A stretch of 19,008 bases of DNA, taken from assembly GCA_023450835.1 (NCBI GenBank), contig JAEXGM010000029.1, forward strand, positions 1-19,008. Reading direction: 5' to 3'. The translations under genes were made by a program, and so were the position numbers. Below the pieces are notes generated by a model, which was not told the DNA's origin, made no database searches, and saw nothing but the letters and a program-made list of their open reading frames with translations. This document shows positions 14,733-19,008 of the stretch, in pieces (within the stretch, counting starts at the first letter, position 1; every line of letters starts with the position of its first letter). Source of the DNA: Bacillota bacterium. Lineage in GTDB: Bacteria; Bacillota; Clostridia; Lachnospirales; Lachnospiraceae.

Positions 14733-15590
14733 ATGAATATTACCGCTTATGTAATTTCACATATAGGATTAGTACGTCAAAATCAGGAAGATAATTTTAT
14801 GTTGGACGGAACGATAATTACAACCTCCATGCAACAGAAAATAAAGCTGCAGGAGAATTGCTTTGTTACGGAAATTCAGAAGATAAATGGTAATTCTGCT
14901 ATTTTTGCAGTCAGCGATGGTATGGGCGGACATAATGCCGGCGAAGTCGCAAGTTATACTGTTGTACGTAAGCTTGCCGAATTCCGACTGATGATATTAA
15001 GTGCATTAGATTATATTGTAGCTTTTCAAAACTGTGTGGATGAAATCAACAGAGAAATTCTGCAACTAGGAAAGGGACATAAAGAAATGGCCGGTATGGG
15101 CGCAACACTGGCAGCCTTACTTGTTAAGAACGGGCAGGTGGCAGCCATGAACCTGGGCGATAGCCGTATATATAGATATGATGGCGAAAAGTTCGCGCAA
15201 ATTACATCGGACCATACAGAGGGGCAGCGTCTATTAAATTTAAAGCTGATGACATCGGAAGAGCTCTCGAACTTTCCATCTCGAAAATCACTTAACCGGT
15301 ATTTGGGAATCCCCTTGCAGGAAGGACAGTTAAAAGCGGATGTTTACGAAGTAAAGGTTCAAAGAGAGAAGGAATGGTTTTTAATTTGCAGTGACGGCTT
15401 AACAGATGCCGTTGAAAATACAATGATAGAGAGGACATTGCAACAGCATTTTTATGATGAAAATTTGCATACTACCGTTGAGGAGTTAGTTCAACTAGGA
15501 CTTTGTGGCACAGATGGCAATAATGGAAGTGGAGATAACGTAACGGTAATACTTGTGCAAATCAAAGGGAAACAGGAGGTATTAAAGTGA
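14733..15590 (+). CDS. PP2C-type Ser/Thr protein phosphatase
   Basis: This 285-aa cytosolic phosphatase of the PPM family starts at the ATG (14733); a TTG two codons earlier is possible. The metal-binding motifs are in order: NQEDN (D20), SDGMGGH (D62-G63), the LGDSRIYRY strand (141-149), SDGLTDAVE (D221) and GDNVTVI (D268). All aspartates expected for a two-metal site are present, so it should be active. It would remove phosphate from Ser/Thr residues placed by the kinase two genes downstream. The FHA domain of EssC is an obvious reader of such phosphothreonines. Its stop overlaps the next start by four bases. Confidence 0.93.
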   Translation: MNITAYVISHIGLVRQNQEDNFMLDGTIITTSMQQKIKLQENCFVTEIQKINGNSAIFAVSDGMGGHNAGEVASYTVVRKLAEFRLMILSALDYIVAFQNCVDEINREILQLGKGHKEMAGMGATLAALLVKNGQVAAMNLGDSRIYRYDGEKFAQITSDHTEGQRLLNLKLMTSEELSNFPSRKSLNRYLGIPLQEGQLKADVYEVKVQREKEWFLICSDGLTDAVENTMIERTLQQHFYDENLHTTVEELVQLGLCGTDGNNGSGDNVTVILVQIKGKQEVLK

Positions 15591-16267
15591 ATTGTAAATT
15601 TTGTGGGACACAGCTAAGCACAGGAGATATTGCATGTCCTGCTTGCGGTGCAAAAGTGTCAGCAGGTAATTTGGCGGAACAAATTTTAACAGGGAGTAAG
15701 TCAGAGTATTCTACATCCTATGTTGGAGGAGTTCCAATGGCTAAGTTATCAGTTTATTGTTGGGTACTTATGTTTATTTTATCTATTGTGCATTTTCAGT
15801 TTATGGGGGGAGTGCGTTTTTATATGGACATAGGGCAAATTGCTATTTGGGGTTCTCTGGCTTTATTGGCTGGCACATTTGTTACTGCGAGAAATGGCCG
15901 TAAGGAACTGATGCTGTTTCCTATAGGATTTTATCTGATAGCATCCTTGGCGGAGCTGTTTCTTTTTGGAAGAATATACTATTTTGACTGGTTATATCTT
16001 TTATATTTGGCGCTGGTAGCTGTGGTAGCTTTCGTATTTTTTCACACCGCTAAAAATAGACTGCCTATGAGGCGGGTAGCTGTAGTTAGCATAATGTGCT
16101 TTGTTGTCTGGTGCGGGACAGCTTTGATTGGTTATTCAATTTTCTATTGGTCTGTTTATGGTATTTCAATGGGAGTCATCAATGGTTTTGGGATACCTTT
16201 TCGATCCGGCACTATAAAAGATTTGACCTTCTTTGCCGGAACGGCTTTATTCTGTTGGCAAGATTAA
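15587..16267 (+). CDS. zinc-ribbon multipass membrane protein, probably frameshifted near its end
   Basis: This protein reads 226 aa from a GTG (AGGAGG upstream) that overlaps the phosphatase stop. An N-terminal four-cysteine ribbon (C3, C6, C17, C20) is followed by about five membrane helices (54-72, 84-101, 108-127, 135-153, 163-185). The frame ends abruptly inside a sixth hydrophobic helix, at TALFCWQD. One frame over, from the TTT at 16246, the helix continues naturally as FILLARLSYFNNYAQRQRWR to a TGA at 16306-16308 that overlaps the kinase ribosome binding site, as expected in this tightly packed operon. Loss of one T from a T-run explains both facts. Its function is unknown. As a membrane protein near a membrane-active effector it could be an immunity protein, but this is speculative. 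Confidence 0.7.
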   Translation: MNCKFCGTQLSTGDIACPACGAKVSAGNLAEQILTGSKSEYSTSYVGGVPMAKLSVYCWVLMFILSIVHFQFMGGVRFYMDIGQIAIWGSLALLAGTFVTARNGRKELMLFPIGFYLIASLAELFLFGRIYYFDWLYLLYLALVAVVAFVFFHTAKNRLPMRRVAVVSIMCFVVWCGTALIGYSIFYWSVYGISMGVINGFGIPFRSGTIKDLTFFAGTALFCWQD

Positions 16268-16312
16268 GTTATTTTAATAACTATGCTCAAAGGCAGAGAT
16301 GGAGGTGATAAC

Positions 16313-18232
16313 ATGAATGAAAAGAACTTGCTGGGACAAACCATACTCGAATATACGGTAGAGGAGCTGATTGGGTCAGGCGGTTTTGGGACAGTGTATA
16401 AAGTTTCAAAGAGTAATGTGTCAGGTTCTTACTCAAGAGCCTTGAAGCATATTGTAATACCTTCGCAAAAACAGTACGCTGCGGTCTTAAATTCAATGGG
16501 CGGAGATCATGGGAAAGCGGACGATTATTTTGCAAATGTTCTGAAAGATATTGTAAATGAAATCAAAATCCTCAGTTCACTCTCAGGGAAAAATGCCACT
16601 AACATCGTTACATATTTTGATAATAAAATTGTGGAGCATAAGAATCCTACATATTATGATATATACATTTTAATGGAATATCTTACTCCTTTTTCAGATT
16701 ACATTGAGGACAAAGAATTTACTGTTTCAAATGTAATTGATTTAGGGCTTGATATTCTTTCCGCTCTCAAAGTTTGCCATGAAAATGACATTATTCATAG
16801 AGATGTTAAGGATGATAATATTTTTGTAACTGCCGACGGCCGCTACAAACTCGGTGATTTTGGCGTTTCGAAAATACTAAAAGAAAATTCAAGGGCGGAA
16901 TCCATGAAAGGTACACCTGCGTTTATCGCGCCGGAGGTGTATTTGGGCAGTGAAACCTATACAAATTCAGTAGATCTATATTCTCTTGGAATAGTAATGT
17001 ATCATATTTTAAACCATTCACGCAGTCCATTTATGCCACCGTACCCTAATGCTTATGAACCTTCGGATGAAGATGCAGCTTTTGCGGAACGCATGAAAGG
17101 CAGCATACCGCCTGCTCCACAAAGAGCACCGGAAGTTTTGGCGAAGGTATTAATAACTGCAATTTTAAATAAAGATTCCCGCTATCAAACTGTTGATGAT
17201 TTTTATAGCGATTTAATAGAGGCACGGGATAATCTTACTCCTGAACAGCTTGCGGAAACGTTAAAAACCGTGAAAGTCAACAGAGACCAAGAAACGAATA
17301 ATAATCCTCCGGATGCTAAAAAGGGATATACTTTAACTATTGGTGAGACATACGAATCAGTTGAAATTCACAATACTTCTCATAGGTCGGATACTCCTGT
17401 TGGCAACAGAAAGAATCTCTTTGGGACAATAGGTGAACCCATTGTAGAACCGTCGGAAACATCTAAGCCGGATGTAAATAGTAGGTGTGAAGTGAAATTT
17501 AAACCGAAAGAAAAAAAAGGGATAACGCCTGATTACAAGCATATCAGAGCAATAAATGAGCATCCCATTGTACATGAAGATGTAAGACCTATTGAGCACA
17601 AAGATTTGAAATGGTTGATATATACAGCACCTATAATTATTGCGTTAATTGGAATTATTGTGTTTTTTATGATTCTCCCTAATATTTATGGACGGTCAGT
17701 ATCTTTTATTGATTGGCTTTTAAGTAATCCGGAAAATATTATCAGCACACTTAAATCACCGGATACCATATTGCCTAAAATATATAACATCGTGTTTCTA
17801 AAAGTTACTTATTATATTTTCTTGATCAGCTTTATCGTTTCTCTGTTCTTTGTCGGTAAAGAGCTGCAGAAAAAAGAAGAACCTAATGCCCCAGGGGCAT
17901 TATTACACGGTAAAGAAGCATACTTTTTAATTATGAAAATTTCTGCATTAATCAAAGAAGCAAGATTTACTGTAAAAGGCAGTCACATAGACAATTTGGA
18001 GCGTCAAGTTAAGTTAATAGAAGAGCGTTTGAAAATTGAAAGGGACTTTGGTGTAGGAAATAGAACGGTCATTGGTATCGAAAATGATATAGCAGAGCAA
18101 TTATATTATATACGGGAAAATGTTAAAAAGATGAATAAAGGAAATGCAGACGAAATTTGCAAAAATCTTGAATTGGCCTTACAACGGGTATCTGAATTGC
18201 TAAAGCAGAGAAAAGATGTATTAAGAAAATAG
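16313..18232 (+). CDS. transmembrane Ser/Thr protein kinase
   Basis: The ATG at 16313 is chosen because GGAGGTGAT lies 4-5 nt upstream; an ATG at 16283 in the same frame has no ribosome binding site. The 639-aa protein has a complete Hanks-type kinase domain at about 14-300: glycine loop GSGGFGTVY, K45 in ALKHI, E83, catalytic HRDVKDDN (162-169), DFG (182-184) and APE (206-208). A polar linker (310-430) is followed by two membrane helices (434-456 and 498-517) and a coiled-coil C-terminal tail (about 535-639). There are no PASTA repeats, so it is not the cell-wall-sensing PrkC type. With an even number of helices both ends would face the cytosol. It should phosphorylate T7SS components, with EssC's FHA domain as reader and the PP2C enzyme as opponent. 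Confidence 0.92.
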   Translation: MNEKNLLGQTILEYTVEELIGSGGFGTVYKVSKSNVSGSYSRALKHIVIPSQKQYAAVLNSMGGDHGKADDYFANVLKDIVNEIKILSSLSGKNATNIVTYFDNKIVEHKNPTYYDIYILMEYLTPFSDYIEDKEFTVSNVIDLGLDILSALKVCHENDIIHRDVKDDNIFVTADGRYKLGDFGVSKILKENSRAESMKGTPAFIAPEVYLGSETYTNSVDLYSLGIVMYHILNHSRSPFMPPYPNAYEPSDEDAAFAERMKGSIPPAPQRAPEVLAKVLITAILNKDSRYQTVDDFYSDLIEARDNLTPEQLAETLKTVKVNRDQETNNNPPDAKKGYTLTIGETYESVEIHNTSHRSDTPVGNRKNLFGTIGEPIVEPSETSKPDVNSRCEVKFKPKEKKGITPDYKHIRAINEHPIVHEDVRPIEHKDLKWLIYTAPIIIALIGIIVFFMILPNIYGRSVSFIDWLLSNPENIISTLKSPDTILPKIYNIVFLKVTYYIFLISFIVSLFFVGKELQKKEEPNAPGALLHGKEAYFLIMKISALIKEARFTVKGSHIDNLERQVKLIEERLKIERDFGVGNRTVIGIENDIAEQLYYIRENVKKMNKGNADEICKNLELALQRVSELLKQRKDVLRK

Positions 18233-18249
18233 ATATTAAGATGAAACGG

Positions 18250-18354
18250 AAAGAGAGTGCTTTTGCTATTTTCCAAGTCCTCTGTGTATTTTTGGATTCC
18301 CAGATCAGGATGATTATTCCAGTATGTTACTGCATTAACTTTGAATTCTTCCAT
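18250..18354 (-). pseudogene. truncated IS3-type transposase OrfA remnant
   Basis: From an ATG at 18354-18352 the minus strand reads MEEFKVNAVTYWNNHPDLGI, then QKYTEDLENSKSTL. This matches the start of IS3-family OrfA proteins: a basic EEFK..AV helix, then a helix-turn-helix ending in SKSTL, normally followed by a (S/R)RW motif. The frame is lost after STLF (about 18250), where a one-base shift would restore an RF-I-like ending. The rest of OrfA and all of OrfB are missing, and no ribosome binding site lies near the ATG. It differs in sequence from the OrfA at the left edge, so it comes from another element. Confidence 0.65.
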
Positions 18355-18543
18355 GTACTATGTAGCTAGGTCTATTCCTCCATATGGTTTATTATGCTTC
18401 TATGTTAAGAAATTTCCATATCTAACTTGTAGAATTTATATTCTAGCATTATATATAAAAAATGCAAGGTCTTTGAAAAACTGTTTTTATGTATTGGGCG
18501 GTGAATAGTAACGCCTTTTTGATTCGTTTGGCATGAGATTTGT

Positions 18544-18572
18544 TTGTGGCCCTGATAAGTACATGGTATAAT
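18544..18572 (+). promoter_or_regulatory. extended -10 promoter of the CoiA-like gene
   Basis: A perfect TATAAT at 18567-18572 is preceded by TGG, which makes an extended -10. TTGTGG lies exactly 17 bp upstream at 18544-18549. The gene start is 38 bp downstream with GAGGAG in between. Confidence 0.6.
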
Positions 18573-18610
18573 ATAAAAAGCCGGACAGTGAAGGAAGTGA
18601 GGAGAAGCCT

Positions 18611-18892
18611 ATGGAAAGCTGCATCCATAAATCAGAAGAAATATGTACATATGAGTTAAAGGACAGAGCAGGAATATACCGTGTAGAGCAAGTGGAAGAG
18701 CTAAAACTTGCGGCGGCAAGAGGCGAACTGATCTGCAAAGACTGTGGTGCTAAAGTTTATCTGGCAGCAGGCCTCATAAAAGAACCTTACTTTTCTCATT
18801 ATGACCTTTCCGTCTGTGAATATTTTGCAAACAGGGAATCCGAAGAAGAGATACAGAGAGTTTATAATGGAAAGAGAAAGTTGATTGATTAA
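18611..18892 (+). CDS. CoiA-like N-terminal domain protein, probably truncated
   Basis: This 93-aa protein starts at an ATG with GAGGAG about 6 nt upstream. It resembles the N-terminal part of CoiA-like proteins: LKLAAARGELICKDCGAKVY (a CxxC unit), then EPYFSHYDLSVCEYF followed by a SEEE stretch, matching the family's HFaH...C...S.eH pattern. CoiA-type proteins are competence-related or nuclease-like and much longer. The end sits in a TTGATTGATT tandem repeat. Removal of one 4-nt unit would extend the frame through KLIKGIEESKRRSFHKALER to a TAG near 18950. The gene thus looks like a short or frameshifted relative. It has its own promoter and is not obviously linked to the secretion locus. Confidence 0.55.
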   Translation: MESCIHKSEEICTYELKDRAGIYRVEQVEELKLAAARGELICKDCGAKVYLAAGLIKEPYFSHYDLSVCEYFANRESEEEIQRVYNGKRKLID

Positions 18893-18955
18893 AGGGATAG
18901 AAGAATCAAAGCGTAGAAGCTTTCACAAAGCGTTGGAAAGGGTAGGGTAGTTAGT

Positions 18956-19008
18956 ATGTTTCAGCCGGGAACAGATTGGAATCCCAAGCAGGCACAGCTA
19001 AAAGAGCT
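18956..19008 (+). CDS. start of a gene, possibly DinB-family (cut by the right edge)
   Basis: Seventeen codons are visible from the ATG at 18956, reading MFQPGTDWNPKQAQLKE. The upstream AAAGGGTAGGG gives a fair ribosome binding site. The TDWNPKQAQLKEL pattern recalls the N-terminus of Firmicute DinB-like (DfsB) proteins, small metal-binding four-helix proteins. Too little is present to be sure. Confidence 0.4.
   Translation, partial: MFQPGTDWNPKQAQLKE

Larger units (their letters stand above)
18233..18610. other. gene-free region with an IS relic and a promoter
   Basis: These 378 bp follow the kinase stop. The first 120 bp hold a minus-strand IS3-type OrfA remnant. The middle (about 18355-18480) is AT-rich with only a small palindrome, TAGAAT-TTAT-ATTCTA (18430-18445). 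The last part carries the promoter of the next gene. I see no convincing intrinsic terminator for the kinase operon. Confidence 0.55.

Noticed and set aside
16240..16260. Programmed -1 ribosomal frameshift in the zinc-ribbon membrane protein
   Set aside because: There is no canonical X-XXY-YYZ slippery heptamer or clear downstream structure. Loss of one T is the simpler explanation.
16283..16312. Upstream ATG that would add ten residues to the kinase
   Set aside because: The extension (MLKGRDGGDN) is the translation of the ribosome binding site GGAGGTGAT itself; the ATG at 16313 has ideal spacing.

Overview
The window looks like a chromosomal segment of a low-GC Firmicute of the Clostridia type. 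The base composition is AT-rich, ribosome binding sites are strong GGAGG-type, and GTG/TTG starts are common. All long genes are on the plus strand. Most of the window (about 0.8-18.2 kb) is one coherent locus for a type VII secretion system (T7SS, ESX/WXG100 type), with fragments of IS3-family transposase genes on both flanks.

Layout. 1-764: minus-strand 5' end of an IS3-type OrfA, then about 530 bp without an intact gene that carries two copies of an IS-end-like repeat. 765-2800: LytTR response regulator and AgrC-like GHKL sensor kinase, translationally coupled. 2908-6302: an accessory membrane module made of an SPFH/YdjI-like protein with three double zinc ribbons, a zinc-ribbon/TPR-like protein, an orphan 236-aa protein, a membrane-anchored YidD-domain protein and a small polytopic membrane protein, ending at a clear intrinsic terminator. 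6388-13173: the secretion core, namely an EssC ATPase with FHA and FtsK/SpoIIIE domains, an unrecognised 271-aa protein, an EsaB/YukD ubiquitin-like protein and three WXG100 proteins, closed by a long perfect hairpin. 13311-18232: a candidate secreted effector with a glycine/alanine-rich hydrophobic region, a DUF4176 partner protein, a PP2C phosphatase, a zinc-ribbon membrane protein that appears frameshifted near its end, and a transmembrane Ser/Thr kinase. 18233-19008: a broken IS3-type OrfA on the minus strand, then a CoiA-like N-terminal fragment and the first codons of a possible DinB-family gene.

How the genes may work together (inference). EssC would drive export of the WXG100 proteins and the effector, with DUF4176 as the effector's partner. 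The kinase/phosphatase pair and the FHA domain of EssC form a ready-made phospho-switch, similar in logic to the kinase-phosphatase-FHA control of some type VI systems. The two-component system probably controls transcription. No recognisable EsaA/YueB, EssA or EssB is present, although the locus seems otherwise complete. The SPFH, YidD, small membrane and 271-aa proteins are candidates for replacing those parts, so the locus looks like a divergent T7SS rather than the Staphylococcus/Bacillus textbook type. Two genes (near 16246 and near 18885) show signs of small frameshifting indels.
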